Shown here piece by piece: positions 63,909 through 64,000 of a stretch of DNA of 64,000 bases (positions within the stretch are counted from its first letter, which is position 1; the number at the start of each line of letters is the position of its first letter). The notes below the pieces were generated by a model, which was not told the origin of the DNA, did no database searches, and worked only from the letters and a program-made list of their open reading frames with translations. The position numbers and the translations under genes are program-made. The DNA lies in assembly GCF_000427425.1 (NCBI RefSeq), contig NZ_KE386494.1:460545-524544 (forward strand), given 5' to 3'. Origin of the DNA: Caldanaerobius polysaccharolyticus DSM 13641 (GTDB lineage Bacteria > Bacillota > Thermoanaerobacteria > Thermoanaerobacterales > Caldanaerobiaceae).

Positions 63909-64000
63909 TGGGTTTACATCTCCATACAAAAATAATATATATATATTCAAAACAATGTTAATCGCTATAAAATATGATAACATAAATGAGTTAAAAAAAA

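Overview
This window looks like chromosomal DNA of an anaerobic, probably thermophilic, low-GC Firmicute of the Clostridia (Thermoanaerobacterium / Caldanaerobius-like; inferred from gene content, strong G-rich Shine-Dalgarno sites, TTGACA/TATAAT promoters, a clostridial-type nif cluster and a type I-B-like CRISPR repeat; species not established). Most genes lie on the minus strand.

Layout. (1) 1-2.2 kb: the 5' end of a 16S rRNA gene leaving the window on the left, three tandem rrn promoters, then a CRISPR array (21 good 30-bp repeats plus one decayed terminal repeat) whose leader is on the right. No cas genes are present. (2) 2.2-3.7 kb: decayed DNA with two transposase remnants and a relic of a small membrane-protein gene whose intact homologue is at 29.8 kb. 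(3) 3.7-8.9 kb: a Gfo/Idh/MocA dehydrogenase, a GH38 alpha-mannosidase and an AraC regulator. (4) 8.9-20.2 kb: one minus-strand unit for molybdenum nitrogen fixation, nifH-I1-I2-D-K-E-N-B, a NifX-like gene and modABC. It starts from a consensus promoter and a ~200-nt structured leader. (5) 20.2-29.7 kb: a reductive pyrimidine (uracil/hydantoin) degradation cluster: PreA-like dehydrogenase, M20 hydrolase, dihydropyrimidinase, NCS1 permease, class-III aminotransferase, PucR regulator and Fe-alcohol dehydrogenase. Three genes carry terminator-containing leaders that resemble part of the nifH leader. (6) 29.8-31.5 kb: a small membrane protein, a frameshifted secreted-protein pseudogene and a relic of a group II intron maturase. 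(7) 31.5-38.9 kb: an assimilatory sulfate operon (sat, aprBA, cysC, a ThiS-CysK fusion, a JAMM protease, ThiF, TusA, a small siroheme sulfite reductase). It faces, on the plus strand, two Cys/Met PLP enzymes and pdxST (39.1-43.0 kb), with a shared divergent control region. (8) 43.0-59.3 kb: a LacI-linked carbohydrate locus (ABC permeases with two tandem solute-binding lipoproteins, a TIM-barrel isomerase, a large glycosidase-like protein, LacI, a ferredoxin-type DHOD-like protein, a fumarate-reductase-like flavoprotein, Zn-alcohol dehydrogenase, Gfo/Idh dehydrogenase and KDPG aldolase). (9) 59.5-63.9 kb: a membrane-anchored AraC regulator and murT-gatD for peptidoglycan amidation.

Themes. Nitrogen supply (N2 fixation, molybdate uptake, pyrimidine salvage for N) is contiguous and may share an RNA-level attenuation system. 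Sulfur supply runs sulfate to sulfide and then, probably through a thiocarboxylate carrier, to cysteine, next to PLP synthesis and PLP-dependent sulfur amino-acid enzymes. The strongest candidates for undescribed biology are the related hexaloop/terminator leaders, the ThiS-CysK fusion paired with a JAMM protease, and the oxidoreductive sugar locus at 43-54 kb. All functions are read from sequence; no database search was run.
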